Assembly: GCF_024346675.1 (NCBI RefSeq)
Contig: NZ_AP024851.1
Location: 620,001-684,000 of the forward strand
Source of the DNA: Photobacterium sanguinicancri
GTDB lineage: Bacteria > Pseudomonadota > Gammaproteobacteria > Enterobacterales > Vibrionaceae
Reading direction: 5' to 3'
Length of the DNA stretch: 64,000 nucleotides
Both the position numbers and the translations under genes were made by a program. Below, in pieces: positions 9,113 through 18,413 of the stretch. Under the pieces are notes generated by a model. The model saw only the letters and a program-made list of their open reading frames with translations. It did not search any database and was not told the DNA's origin. Every line of letters starts with the position of its first letter. Positions within the stretch are counted from its first letter, which is position 1.

Positions 9113-9652
9113 CTACTTGATGATTGAAAGCAACTGCTTAAATTGTTCACCCTTGGCAATGCGCTGCAGCTCAAACAACGCCATTTCAGTACTGGTCATT
9201 TTAATACCCGCGAGGGCCATTTTCTCAAGTGCTAGTTGCTTATTCGCTGGATGACGAGAAGAAACAGCATCGGTGACAACTTCCACATGATGACCCGCTT
9301 GATGAAGATCCATCGCTGTCTGATAGACACAAATATGCGCTTCGATACCAACGACCATAATATTACTGCATTGGCTTGCTTCTAATGTGGCTTGAAACGT
9401 TTGATTACCACAGGCACTAAAGGTGTTTTTGGCGATAGGGTTTTGATCGGCAAGTAATGTCTGTAGTTCGGGAATGGTCGTACCAAGCTTATCTGGAATT
9501 TGTTCCACCCAGATAATCGGTAGCTTCATTAGCTGTGCACCTTTCACCATTACCTGTAATTGAGTAAATAGCTCATCACGTTGGTGCATGATTTGGGCAA
9601 GTTTGCCTTGAACATCAATGATCACAAGTGCAGTGTTATCAGCATCGAGCAT
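9113..9652 (-). CDS. Isochorismatase-fold (cysteine hydrolase) family protein
   Basis: This 179-residue cytoplasmic protein has the isochorismatase/YcaC fold. The catalytic Asp is in LVIIDVQGKLA near residue 14 and the nucleophile Cys is in VVGIEAHICVYQTA near residue 108. The family hydrolyses amides or enol ethers, for example nicotinamide or isochorismate. Despite the iron-uptake genes just downstream on the other strand, nothing here indicates siderophore synthesis: there is no carrier-protein domain and no ent genes, so I do not call it EntB. AAGGA upstream supports ATG 9652. It is transcribed away from the receptor gene and shares an upstream region of about 380 bases with it. Confidence 0.82.
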   Translation of the reverse strand: MLDADNTALVIIDVQGKLAQIMHQRDELFTQLQVMVKGAQLMKLPIIWVEQIPDKLGTTIPELQTLLADQNPIAKNTFSACGNQTFQATLEASQCSNIMVVGIEAHICVYQTAMDLHQAGHHVEVVTDAVSSRHPANKQLALEKMALAGIKMTSTEMALFELQRIAKGEQFKQLLSIIK

Positions 9653-9982
9653 AATTTGTCCTTAAAAATAGTGTCCGTGTGGTTGTTAATTTAACTATCA
9701 TCTGTAGATAAAGTGTAGCAGCTTCATTGGCTTAGCTCTTACATTTATGAATAACACCTGAAAATGAAATTGATAAAATGTGACATGCTGCTGATGGTGA
9801 TGTGCTGGCTTCTATTTGAAAGAGTGCTGCCTTTGATACGTGCTCACCGCTTGTGCGATTACCCGTTGTTTTCTTATGGTTATTGTTGTTATTTTGTATG
9901 CCTTGTGATGATCAGGTTGTTGTTTATTACTCTGTTTCACAAGGCAGTAAAATATAGATCAAAAATTATATATTGCAAATAC

Positions 9983-10002
9983 AAATGATATTTGTTTTCA
10001 TT
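9983..10002. promoter_or_regulatory. Fur-box-like site upstream of the first TonB-dependent receptor
   Basis: AAATGATATTTGTTTTCATT contains a TGATATT-T-GTTTTCA core that matches 11 of 14 positions of the 7-1-7 Fur consensus TGATAAT-N-ATTATCA. It lies about 35 bases before the receptor start. Iron repression is expected. The rest of the 9653-10036 gap shows no credible gene. Confidence 0.55.
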
Positions 10003-10036
10003 CGCAGCCTGAATGTAAACTAAATGGAATTTGCAA

Positions 10037-12058
10037 ATGACCTTTTCTAAAGCACATCCTTTATCTTTAGCGATATCAATCGCATGCTTCCCCACCGTTG
10101 TTTTTGCTACGGCTTCATCCAACTCAGATGAGGTGGTTCAGGTTTATGGCCATGCCTATCAAGGCTATGCTGAACATGCCCCACAATCTGGAACGAAAAC
10201 GGATGTCGCATGGCTTGACGTTCCTCAGTCTGTGTCGGTAGTAACCAGCACTGAGATGGAAGACAGGGGAGCAGTGCGATTAGTTGATGCCTTGCATGGT
10301 GTGGCGGGTGTGAATAACACCTTGGGTGAAGGTAGTCGTGATCAGTTTGTAATACGTGGCTTTGATACGCTTAATGATACTTATCGTGATGGGCTTCGAG
10401 ATGATGGTAATCTTCAGTCGTATCGTAGTTTAGCGAATATTGAACGCGTAGAGGTGGTTAAGGGCGCTGCCGGTGCGCTGTATGGACGAGGCTCTGCGGG
10501 TGGTTTGATTAATTTAGTGACCAAGCGTGCTAATGGAGAAAGCTTTACACGAGTAAAGGCAGGTATTGGCAGTAATAATAAATATACTGGTCAGCTTGAT
10601 AGCTCAATGGCGTTGTCTGATTCAATCAATGGTCGTGTGAACCTTGAATATCGCAAAGCGGATTCATTCGTCGATCATGTTAATTCTGAAGATTATTTTA
10701 TTGCACCTACGGTACGTATTTCGCCAGCAGATGGGCATACCCTAGATCTTGATATGGAATATTCGCATCAAGAGTTAGTGCCGTATCGTGGCGTACCTTC
10801 CAAAGATGGTAAGCCAGTGGATGTTCCGACGAACACATTTTATGGTGGCACCAATGATTTTCAAAAGTCGGATAGCATACGTTTAGCGCTGAATTATGAA
10901 TGGTTAATTAACAGCGACCTTCAATGGAATAACCGAGCCTCTTGGAACAAGATTGAATTACAACAAAAAGGTACGAGACAGGGAACCGTTACGGGTGATC
11001 AAGTTTCTCAAACAGTCAATAATTTTGGTTACGACCCTCGTACAACAACCACACTGCAATCGGAGTTAGTGTGGGATACGGGTATGAATCAGCTGATGGT
11101 TGGTGCGGATTATAACCAAATTAATATCGACTTAACGCTCGCGAGTAATAAGACTATTCCATCAAAAGATATTTATGATCCGACTGTGGGACCTACACCA
11201 AATCCTGGTTTTGCTCCATTTAGAGATAACGTCACTAAAACGACAGGATTATATATTCAGGATGTTGTTACCTTTGGTGATCTTTCTCTGATTGGTAATG
11301 TTCGCTACGACAAAATGGAGCTAGAGCAACAAAAGGTTGGCAAAGAAAAAGAATATCTTAGTGATAATAAAGTGAGTTACCGAGCAGGTGCGGTATATCG
11401 TATCACCAATGACGTTTCTACTTATGCCACTTTAGCGCGTTCATGGCAGCTCCCGTATTCAGGTATTTATATTAATCCTAAATTAGCCGAGTTTTTCCAT
11501 ACTGATCTTCAAGAGTTAGGTGTGAAAGCTTATTTATTGGATGATGCATTAATGCTGAATGCGGCATTATTCCAAATTGATCAAGAACAGCCTAAAACAA
11601 ATACTGACGGGGATGTCGTCGATAAGACAGAAGCGCGTCATAAAGGTATTGAATTAGAAATTCGAGGGCAAATTACACAGAAATGGAATGTCTCTGCGGG
11701 ATACAGCTTCTTAGATGCAAAAGATAAGAAGACGGGCAAAAAACCTAACGATGTGTCTGATCATTTATTCTCCCTGTGGAGTACTTACCAATTAACCGAA
11801 AACTGGCGATTTGGTGGTGGTGCAAAATATGTTGGTGAACGTTTCTCTGGTAACAGTGAAGCGGTTTCATTGGGCGACTACACGACGGTTGATTTAATGA
11901 CTGCTTATACTTTGGACCAACATAAAATTCAGCTTAACGCTTCTAATATCTTTAATGAGAAATACATTCTAGGTGCAACGAATGGAAAATCAGGCCTGAA
12001 CCAAATTGGTTACGGTGCACCAGCTGAGTTCATGCTGACCTACGGTTATCAGTTTTAG
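10037..12058 (+). CDS. TonB-dependent siderophore receptor
   Basis: This 673-residue outer-membrane receptor imports a ferric siderophore using TonB energy. It has a signal peptide (MTFSKAHPLSLAISIACFPT.. cut near FATASS), a TonB-box-like DEVVQVYG, and a plug domain with DVPQSVSVVT and ERVEVVKGAAGALYGRGSAGG, which is the signature of the FhuA/Fiu siderophore-receptor group. The long beta-barrel ends in the aromatic residue of YGYQF. ATG 10037 follows GGAA by 7 bases; the TTG two codons earlier is less likely. It precedes a second receptor and fecBCDE on the same strand and probably belongs to one iron-regulated cluster. The siderophore cannot be named from sequence. Confidence 0.88.
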   Translation: MTFSKAHPLSLAISIACFPTVVFATASSNSDEVVQVYGHAYQGYAEHAPQSGTKTDVAWLDVPQSVSVVTSTEMEDRGAVRLVDALHGVAGVNNTLGEGSRDQFVIRGFDTLNDTYRDGLRDDGNLQSYRSLANIERVEVVKGAAGALYGRGSAGGLINLVTKRANGESFTRVKAGIGSNNKYTGQLDSSMALSDSINGRVNLEYRKADSFVDHVNSEDYFIAPTVRISPADGHTLDLDMEYSHQELVPYRGVPSKDGKPVDVPTNTFYGGTNDFQKSDSIRLALNYEWLINSDLQWNNRASWNKIELQQKGTRQGTVTGDQVSQTVNNFGYDPRTTTTLQSELVWDTGMNQLMVGADYNQINIDLTLASNKTIPSKDIYDPTVGPTPNPGFAPFRDNVTKTTGLYIQDVVTFGDLSLIGNVRYDKMELEQQKVGKEKEYLSDNKVSYRAGAVYRITNDVSTYATLARSWQLPYSGIYINPKLAEFFHTDLQELGVKAYLLDDALMLNAALFQIDQEQPKTNTDGDVVDKTEARHKGIELEIRGQITQKWNVSAGYSFLDAKDKKTGKKPNDVSDHLFSLWSTYQLTENWRFGGGAKYVGERFSGNSEAVSLGDYTTVDLMTAYTLDQHKIQLNASNIFNEKYILGATNGKSGLNQIGYGAPAEFMLTYGYQF

Positions 12059-12089
12059 TTATTTTTAATTTGATTTAAAAATTAAATTT

Positions 12090-12117
12090 TAAGTGGGCAG
12101 GTAAAACTTCCCACTTA
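12090..12117 (+). terminator. Hairpin between the two receptor genes
   Basis: TAAGTGGG / CCCACTTA with a 12-nt loop lies 30 bases after the first receptor stop. There is no T-tract, so it may only slow transcription or protect the 3' end. Confidence 0.4.
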
Positions 12118-12189
12118 GTTAGATGTTGCCGAAAGGTAAGACTTGTTGCTGCCTAAGGTATTGCCCATAAAATTAAGGACATAATAGAT

Positions 12190-14301
12190 ATGTTTATCAA
12201 GGAACAAACTCGTTGGGAGCCACTACGCTATTCCGTATTAGCGGCTTCTATTGTTTTTGCACTTAATGCACAGGCTGAAGATGGATCAATACAAGCAAAC
12301 GCAGATATTGAAACCATAGTAGTAACCTCGAGTGTTATAGGTACGTCGGATCAAGTGGATGTCAAAGAATATCCAGGTAGTCGTACGGTTATTAGTGCTG
12401 AACATATTAAGAAAACGGCATCGAATTCTATTGATGCTGCTTTGCAAAAAGTGCCTGGTATTAAAGTACAGGATGAAACGGGTACGGGTGTTTTACCGAA
12501 TATTTCAGTTCGTGGTTTAAAGGCTAGCCGTAGTGGTCATGCGCAGTTCTTGATGGACGGCGTTCCATTAACATTAGCGCCTTATGGGCATACAGGGCAG
12601 TCAATTTTCCCTGCAACATTAGCAAGTTTAGATCGGATTGATATTGTTCGTGGCGGTGCCGCAGTGCAATATGGCCCGAATAATGTTGGTGGTGTGATTA
12701 ACTTAGTCACTAAGCCGATTCCGACAGAGTGGCAAACAGAAATTAGCAACCGTTTGACCGTCTTCGAAGGGGGAAATACGCCACTTAACGACCTTTATTT
12801 ACGTACGGGGGGTTGGCTTACCGACAACTTTGCCATTCAGGTAGAAGGCAATGTGCTGCGTGGTGAAAGCTTCCGCGAACACTCAGATACGGATGTGAAG
12901 AATTTCCAAGTTAAAACTGATTGGTTAATAAGCCAGACGCAAGAGTTACAAGCATTTGTTCAGCATTATGATGCCGATACGCAGATGCCTGGGGCGCTTT
13001 CGCCTAAGGATTATGAGCAAGATAGAAAACAATCTAAGCGTCCATACGATGAGTACCAAGGTAAATCGACGCGTGGAAGTCTGAGGTATTTACATGATCT
13101 CGATTTAGCGGATAGCGCTCAGTTTGAATTACTTACTTTTGGTCATAAATCAACCCGTAACTTCCAATGGGGGTTTAACGGTGCGGGCGGACATTGGGCT
13201 GATCCTAGCTTACCCTCAACAGATATTCGTACCTCACCGCGTGAGTTTAAGGTTTACGGTGTTGAGCCTAAAATATCAATGTACTTTGGTAGCCGCAGCT
13301 CAATTTCTCAAAACTGGATTATTGGTGCTCGATATGTCAGTGAAGACATTGATTATAAGTTGACGCAAACGCCTATCGCTGGAGGTGCAACAAAAGTACC
13401 GCGCGATTGGCACTTAGATACCAGTGCGTATGCAGCTTACGTAAGTAACGAAATTGGCTTTATGAATGACCGATTGAAAGTCACACCAGGCTTACGTTAT
13501 GAATCCATTAATATGACGTTTAAAGACTTTGGTAAAGAAGAAACTCACGATAATAAAGTCACTGAGTTGCTACCAGGGTTAACGCTTGCTTATAACATAA
13601 CAGATGCTTGGGTTGGTTACGCTAATACCCAAAAATCATTGCGTGCACCGCAAATCGCCTATATTCGAGGAAAAGGCGAAGAGGGCAGTGAGCTGGCATG
13701 GAACTATGAGCTAGGTGCTCGATTCACTGAGGATCAAAATAGCTTCAATGTATCGCTGTACCGCATTGATTTTAAAGACCAACTTCAATGGCAAAGCGCG
13801 ACTCAAACCTTTGATAATATAGGTAAGACACGTCATCAAGGTGTGGAAGTCTCAGGTCGATACGCGCCAGACTTTGTCGCCGATTTAAGCTTTGGGTTGG
13901 GTTATAACTACCTAAATGCAACCCTTGAAGAAGGGGCAAACAAAGGAAATCAACTGCCTTATACGTCTAAGCATCAATTTATTTGGGATGCGACGTACGA
14001 GATTTATGGCTTTGCTTCAACCTTATCTGGTTTCCACTTCAGTGATGCATATTCCGATAATGCTAATACCGATATAGAAGATGCTACTGGCGCGAAAGGT
14101 AAGATATCTGCGTATACAGTGTGGAACTTCAATGTGGGTAAGGAATTATATAAATCAGGCACTCATTCTTTAAACATGAACCTAGCAGTTAATAATTTGC
14201 TTAATGAAGAATATTACTTCCGTGGGATTGATACAAGCCCTGTTGGTCGTTATCCCGCACCTGAGCGCTCTTACAGCATAGACATTAATTACCAGTTCTA
14301 A
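12190..14301 (+). CDS. fecA: FecA-like TonB-dependent receptor (no signalling domain)
   Basis: This 703-residue outer-membrane receptor resembles FecA, the ferric dicitrate receptor, most clearly in the plug: VQDETGTGVLPNISVRGL, LMDGVPLTLAPYGHTGQS and DIVRGGAAVQYGPNNVGGV. The signal peptide ends near ALNAQA-EDGS. The TonB box (ETIVVTS) follows only about 14 residues later, so the N-terminal signalling domain of E. coli FecA, which talks to FecR/FecI, is missing. That agrees with the absence of fecIR here. The barrel ends with INYQF. It lies upstream of fecBCDE and probably feeds that importer. Citrate as ligand is a family inference; other alpha-hydroxycarboxylate chelates are possible. Confidence 0.88.
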   Translation: MFIKEQTRWEPLRYSVLAASIVFALNAQAEDGSIQANADIETIVVTSSVIGTSDQVDVKEYPGSRTVISAEHIKKTASNSIDAALQKVPGIKVQDETGTGVLPNISVRGLKASRSGHAQFLMDGVPLTLAPYGHTGQSIFPATLASLDRIDIVRGGAAVQYGPNNVGGVINLVTKPIPTEWQTEISNRLTVFEGGNTPLNDLYLRTGGWLTDNFAIQVEGNVLRGESFREHSDTDVKNFQVKTDWLISQTQELQAFVQHYDADTQMPGALSPKDYEQDRKQSKRPYDEYQGKSTRGSLRYLHDLDLADSAQFELLTFGHKSTRNFQWGFNGAGGHWADPSLPSTDIRTSPREFKVYGVEPKISMYFGSRSSISQNWIIGARYVSEDIDYKLTQTPIAGGATKVPRDWHLDTSAYAAYVSNEIGFMNDRLKVTPGLRYESINMTFKDFGKEETHDNKVTELLPGLTLAYNITDAWVGYANTQKSLRAPQIAYIRGKGEEGSELAWNYELGARFTEDQNSFNVSLYRIDFKDQLQWQSATQTFDNIGKTRHQGVEVSGRYAPDFVADLSFGLGYNYLNATLEEGANKGNQLPYTSKHQFIWDATYEIYGFASTLSGFHFSDAYSDNANTDIEDATGAKGKISAYTVWNFNVGKELYKSGTHSLNMNLAVNNLLNEEYYFRGIDTSPVGRYPAPERSYSIDINYQF

Positions 14302-14350
14302 TACCAGTACAGATTGTAGATCAACTGGTTATCAAAGTGTCATCTATACC

Positions 14351-14380
14351 AAACTAGTCAGCATTTTTGCTGGCTAGTTT
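14351..14380 (+). terminator. Hairpin between fecA and fecB
   Basis: AAACTAGTCAGCA / TGCTGGCTAGTTT pairs over 13 positions (one G-U) with a TTTT loop, followed by TATTTG. It could end the receptor transcript or reduce read-through into fecB. Confidence 0.65.
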
Positions 14381-14381
14381 T

Positions 14382-14400
14382 ATTTGTATTGATTCTCATT
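14382..14400. promoter_or_regulatory. Fur-box-like site upstream of fecB
   Basis: ATTTGTATTGATTCTCATT, read on the other strand, begins AATGAGAATCAAT, the half-site form often seen in Fur boxes. It sits 50 bases before fecB, between the hairpin and the gene, and suggests a separate iron-controlled promoter for fecBCDE. Confidence 0.5.
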
Positions 14401-14449
14401 AGCGATCGCAATTAGAATCAAGCACCACAATATTCATAGGGAGTCGAAT

Positions 14450-15349
14450 ATGTCTTTTCGAGTAATGACGATATTCACGTTTTTTTTCTCGTTATTAGTA
14501 TCAACGCCAAGTTTGGCTGAAACACGGAAAATTCAAGATGAACACGGCACGTTCGAAATTACGGGTACACCCCAGAGGATAGTGGTTCTGGAATATTCTT
14601 TTGTTGACGCATTAGCGGCAGTGGGTATTTCACCCGTCGGTATTGCTGATGACAAAAAAGCCGAGCGTATTATTCCTGCTGTCCGTAATGTTATTAAACC
14701 GTGGACATCAGTCGGCATGCGACCTCAGCCCAGTTTGGAAGTGATTTCAGCACTAAAGCCAGATTTGATCATTGCAGATGCGGAACGTCACACCGCAATA
14801 TATGGCGATTTGTCTCTTATTGCGCCAACCTTGTTACTGAAAAGTCGTGGTGAAACCTACCGCGAAAACTTACAAGCGGCTGAGAAAATTGGTATCGCGG
14901 TTAATCAGCACCAGAAGATGAAAGCGCGTATCGATACACATAATGCAAAAATACAGCGTTTTAAAGCACAATTTGCAAGCAAAGATACCATTCAATTTGC
15001 CGTTATTACTGATAAGGGCATGTGGTTACATGGTCCAGCCTCTTATGCTGGTGGTGTGATTACGGCATTAGGTTTAAAAAGCCCTATGCCAGATCAAACA
15101 GAGAAAGCATACTTCCCGACTAGCTTTGAACAGCTTCTAAAAGTGAATCCTGATTGGCTATTACTTGGCGCCTATACAGAGCAAACTGTGGTTGATAGTT
15201 GGCAGAAAAATCCACTCTTTAATATCCTCACTGTCGCTAAAAAACATCATGTTATCGATGTATCGCCTGAGCTTTGGTCATTGAATCGAGGGATGCTGGC
15301 AGCGGAAGGTATTGCTGAAAACCTTGCAACGGTTTTGGTTCAACAATAA
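14450..15349 (+). CDS. fecB: Ferric citrate-type ABC transporter, periplasmic binding protein
   Basis: This 299-residue periplasmic protein captures the iron chelate after it crosses the outer membrane and hands it to FecCD. It has a Sec signal peptide ([16 protein letters not shown]), then the TroA/FecB-like fold with [20 protein letters not shown] and [22 protein letters not shown] is very like E. coli FecB. GGGAG lies 8 bases before the ATG. Its stop codon overlaps the fecC start by one base (TAATG), so the pair is translationally linked. Substrate assignment follows the FecA-like receptor and overall gene order. Confidence 0.9.
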   Translation: MSFRVMTIFTFFFSLLVSTPSLAETRKIQDEHGTFEITGTPQRIVVLEYSFVDALAAVGISPVGIADDKKAERIIPAVRNVIKPWTSVGMRPQPSLEVISALKPDLIIADAERHTAIYGDLSLIAPTLLLKSRGETYRENLQAAEKIGIAVNQHQKMKARIDTHNAKIQRFKAQFASKDTIQFAVITDKGMWLHGPASYAGGVITALGLKSPMPDQTEKAYFPTSFEQLLKVNPDWLLLGAYTEQTVVDSWQKNPLFNILTVAKKHHVIDVSPELWSLNRGMLAAEGIAENLATVLVQQ

Positions 15350-16362
15350 TGCAAACTAGAACGTCAGACTACATACAGCCACTCGCGATCAGTTGTAGTT
15401 TATTTATCATTATTATTTTTGGCTTCGCAGCTTCAATGCTCTCGTGGTCAAGTTTTTCGTTGAAATTACACGACCTTCAAGCGTATTTATTTGCATTTGA
15501 TAATTCGAATATTGAGCAACAAATCTTAGCAACCTTACGTGCGCCTCGCGCTTATGCTGCACTAATGATCGGGGCAAACTTGGCTGTTGCTGGCGCAATA
15601 ATGCAAGGTTTAACGCGAAATGCATTAGCATCACCATCAGTGCTTGGGATTAACGCAGGTGCTGCATGTTTTATGGCGTTAGCGAGTATTCAAGTACCTA
15701 TTTTAAGCCAACTTCCGAGTGTACTGGTTGCGGCGGTGGGCGGTGTCGCAAGTGGTTTGCTGGTCATGCTTTTAGGGGGCTTCTTTTCTGAAAGGCCTCA
15801 TCCGCTTAAGCTGGTATTAGCGGGGATTGCCATTAATGCATTGTTGATTGGTTTAACGCGCGCAGCGGTGATCTTAGCTGATGATATGGCGTACAGCGTT
15901 ATGCACTGGCTAACGGGGTCGTTGTCAGGTGTAGATTGGGAGCTATGGCGTCAATTATGGCCGAGCAGTGTCGTTGGGTTGTGCTTAGCTTTCTATATTG
16001 CGCGAAATTTGAATCTATTGTCGCTTGGCGATGATGTTGCAACAGGTTTAGGGCTGAATATTCGAACGACCCGAACGTTTGCTTGTGTATCGATTGTACT
16101 ACTAACGGGTTCAAGCGTAGCCATTGCTGGTCCGATTGGATTTGTTGGCTTGTTGATCCCCCATATCGCTAAAAAGCTCGTGGGCAGTAACTTTTTAGTT
16201 CTTTTGCCAGTATCTGCATTGTGCGGGGCAACATTAGTTTGTTGGGCTGATGCTCTATCTCGTGGTATCGCTTTTCCATCAGAAACACCCGTTGGCGTTA
16301 TAACGGCTCTGATCGGCACTCCTTGTTTTATTATGCTGGCATTAAGGAATAAGTTGTCATGA
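15349..16362 (+). CDS. fecC: Ferric citrate-type ABC transporter permease FecC
   Basis: This 337-residue inner-membrane permease of the FecCD/BtuC family forms half of the channel for iron-chelate import. Typical family segments are LRAPRAYAALMIGANLAVAG, MQGLTRNALASPSVLGINAG and GFVGLLIPHIAKKLVG. Its start overlaps the fecB stop by one base and its end overlaps fecD by four (ATGA), which strongly supports a single operon with coupled translation. About nine to ten membrane segments are visible. Nothing looks truncated. Confidence 0.92.
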   Translation: MQTRTSDYIQPLAISCSLFIIIIFGFAASMLSWSSFSLKLHDLQAYLFAFDNSNIEQQILATLRAPRAYAALMIGANLAVAGAIMQGLTRNALASPSVLGINAGAACFMALASIQVPILSQLPSVLVAAVGGVASGLLVMLLGGFFSERPHPLKLVLAGIAINALLIGLTRAAVILADDMAYSVMHWLTGSLSGVDWELWRQLWPSSVVGLCLAFYIARNLNLLSLGDDVATGLGLNIRTTRTFACVSIVLLTGSSVAIAGPIGFVGLLIPHIAKKLVGSNFLVLLPVSALCGATLVCWADALSRGIAFPSETPVGVITALIGTPCFIMLALRNKLS

Positions 16363-17327
16363 GCCGACTTAAGTTATTTTCACTGCTGGCAATTTTGCTG
16401 GTATTGGCATCGTTAAGCCTTCTTATTGGGGCATCATCACTTAGCTCAAGTCAGGTTATCGCGACTTTATTTTCGGGCGGAGAATTTGATTTTATTGTTA
16501 ACCAATACCGTTTTCCTCGTATGGTACTCGCCATTGGTGTTGGGGCGGGGCTCGGTCTATCTGGAGCCTTAGTTCAAGGTGTCATTCGTAACCCTCTTGC
16601 ATCACCAGATCTCATGGGGATTAGTGCAGGGGCTGGATTAGCCGCAACGGCCTTGTTGGTGTTTTTTCCTGCTTCACCTGTTTATTTATTACCGCTAGCG
16701 GCTGTGTTTGGTGGAATGTTGGCCGCTGCATTAATCATGGCTTTTGCCTATATATCTTCACCGACACCTGCACGTCTAGCCTTAATTGGCATCGCGGTGA
16801 GCGCGTTTTTATCAAGCTGCATTGATTTTTTACTGATAGTAAATCCCATTGAAATTAATACGGCAATGGTGTGGTTGACAGGGAGCTTATGGGGACGTAA
16901 CTGGGAGCAAGTTCCTATTATCTGGAGTGCGCTGGCACTGCTATTACCTTGCGCTTTTTGGTTGGCATGGCGATTAGATGTAATGGGACTTGGAGAGGAA
17001 AGTGCAACGTCGTTAGGTATTAACCCTTCTCGTGTGCAAGCCCTTGCCCTAGTGGCCGCGGTAGCGTTAGCCAGTATCAGTGTTTCTGTAGCAGGAACCG
17101 TTAGTTTTGTGGGGTTACTTGGCCCGCATTTAGCACGAATGTTGTTTGGTCATAACCATAAACTGTTATTACCTGGTGCGGCGATCGTTGGCGCTCTATT
17201 GGTGTTGGTCGCCGATATTCTAGCGCGAGGACTCCAACCTCCTGTTGAGTTACCTGCGGGCGTTCTAACGTCACTTATTGGCGCTCCTTATTTTATTTAC
17301 TTACTACAACGTCACCGAGGTTGGTAA
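16359..17327 (+). CDS. fecD: Ferric citrate-type ABC transporter permease FecD
   Basis: This is the second FecCD-family permease (322 residues), the partner of FecC in the inner membrane. Diagnostic segments are YRFPRMVLAIGVGAGLGLSG, VQGVIRNPLASPDLMGISAG and SFVGLLGPHLARMLFG. It overlaps fecC by 4 bases. The stop lies 2 bases before the fecE start, so fecBCDE is a compact operon. Presence of two different permease genes rather than one fused or homodimeric permease is typical of fec systems. Confidence 0.92.
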   Translation: MSRLKLFSLLAILLVLASLSLLIGASSLSSSQVIATLFSGGEFDFIVNQYRFPRMVLAIGVGAGLGLSGALVQGVIRNPLASPDLMGISAGAGLAATALLVFFPASPVYLLPLAAVFGGMLAAALIMAFAYISSPTPARLALIGIAVSAFLSSCIDFLLIVNPIEINTAMVWLTGSLWGRNWEQVPIIWSALALLLPCAFWLAWRLDVMGLGEESATSLGINPSRVQALALVAAVALASISVSVAGTVSFVGLLGPHLARMLFGHNHKLLLPGAAIVGALLVLVADILARGLQPPVELPAGVLTSLIGAPYFIYLLQRHRGW

Positions 17328-17329
17328 CC

Positions 17330-18094
17330 ATGCTCTGTACAAAACAGCTTTCTGTCGCTTACGGTGATAACACTATTATCCGTGATTTATCGCTAACGAT
17401 CCCCGAGGGGAAAATTACGGCTCTGATTGGGCCTAACGGCTGTGGTAAATCAACCTTGCTAAAAACACTAGCAAGAATTAACAAACCTGTATCTGGTGAC
17501 GTTTATTTCGACAATCAGCCGCTACATCAATACCCAGATAAACAGCTGGCTCAGCGAATTTCACTCTTACCGCAAATGCTGGTGAGCCCAGAAGGTATTA
17601 CTGTGCGTAAATTGGTTGAGTATGGGCGTTCGCCTTATGTCTCTCATTGGGGAAAGCTCAGCTATAAAGATAAAGACATTGTTGATCAGGTGATGGAAGA
17701 AACAGGTGTGTTAGCTATGGCTGACAAGCAAGTCGAATCGTTATCTGGAGGACAGCGTCAACGTGCTTGGATTGCGATGGTTATGGCGCAAGATGCAGAT
17801 ATAGTAATGATGGATGAGCCGACAACGTATTTAGACTTATCGCATCAAGTTGATCTGATGCATCTGATGCGAAGAATGAATGATAAAGGTAAAACGGTTG
17901 TCGTCGTGCTTCATGACTTGAATCAAGCATGTCGCTACTGTGATTATTTGGTTGTACTTAACGATGGGCAACTTGTCGTTCAGGGCGAACCTGAAACGGT
18001 ATTTACAGCGTCATTGTTAAAAGAAGTGTTTAGCTTTGATGCACATGTTGTTAAGGATCCTGTTGCGAACAGCCCGATGTGTATTGCTTTATAG
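17330..18094 (+). CDS. fecE: Ferric citrate-type ABC transporter ATPase FecE
   Basis: This 254-residue cytoplasmic ATPase drives FecCD. It shows Walker A GPNGCGKST, the signature LSGGQRQRAWIAM, Walker B IVMMDEPTTYLDL and the H-loop VVVLHDLNQA, all as in FecE/FhuC-type ATPases. The frame could begin at TTG 17321, but ATG 17330 has GAGG 9 bases upstream and matches family length. It is the last gene of the operon; no clear terminator follows in the next 100 bases, so some read-through toward the nucleotidase gene is possible. Confidence 0.92.
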   Translation: MLCTKQLSVAYGDNTIIRDLSLTIPEGKITALIGPNGCGKSTLLKTLARINKPVSGDVYFDNQPLHQYPDKQLAQRISLLPQMLVSPEGITVRKLVEYGRSPYVSHWGKLSYKDKDIVDQVMEETGVLAMADKQVESLSGGQRQRAWIAMVMAQDADIVMMDEPTTYLDLSHQVDLMHLMRRMNDKGKTVVVVLHDLNQACRYCDYLVVLNDGQLVVQGEPETVFTASLLKEVFSFDAHVVKDPVANSPMCIAL

Positions 18095-18322
18095 ATTATA
18101 TTGTTGTGAGGGGGCAACTTTAACGAAGAAAGCTCTTTTCATGTATGGGCGAATATCTTACTTATTGATTAAGTTTAACTTTATATTTGTATGACCATTG
18201 CTTTTTCTCGTGAGAATTTGAACAATGGCGTCCCAGATGAAAACTGTTTCGGTTTGGTAACAAAGGTTTTTCCAAATATTCATCATGGGTAGAGTACAAC
18301 TCTGTGTTATATTTCGTTTTAC

Positions 18323-18371
18323 ATCACGTTTTTCTCGTAAGTGGCATCTCATTTTTGTCTTACAACGTGAT
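18323..18371 (+). promoter_or_regulatory. Long imperfect inverted repeat in the leader of the nucleotidase gene
   Basis: ATCACGT (18323-18329) pairs with ACGTGAT (18365-18371), and inside it GTAAG (18337-18341) pairs with CTTAC (18359-18363). This gives a two-part stem ending about 40 bases before the gene. It may be an operator or an RNA leader structure; its role is unknown. The rest of the 18095-18413 gap holds nothing else I can support. Confidence 0.35.
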
Positions 18372-18413
18372 AGACCTCTTTATTCTTTATTCACGGAGGG
18401 ACGCTGAATCATT

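Noticed and set aside
9113..9652. Reading the isochorismatase-fold gene as part of siderophore synthesis
   Set aside because: No carrier domain or ent-type genes are near, and the strand and terminator separate it from the iron cluster.
9764..9988. 74-residue frame rich in Cys and hydrophobic residues upstream of the first receptor
   Set aside because: No ribosome site, odd composition, and it runs into the Fur-box-like region; it looks like a chance frame in AT-rich DNA.
15993..16319. 108-residue minus-strand frame inside fecC
   Set aside because: Antisense shadow of a conserved permease gene; rich in Pro/Thr/Ala as expected of such shadows.
18158..18352. 64-residue minus-strand frame between fecE and the nucleotidase gene
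   Set aside because: No recognisable motif, no ribosome site, and it overlaps the leader inverted repeat.
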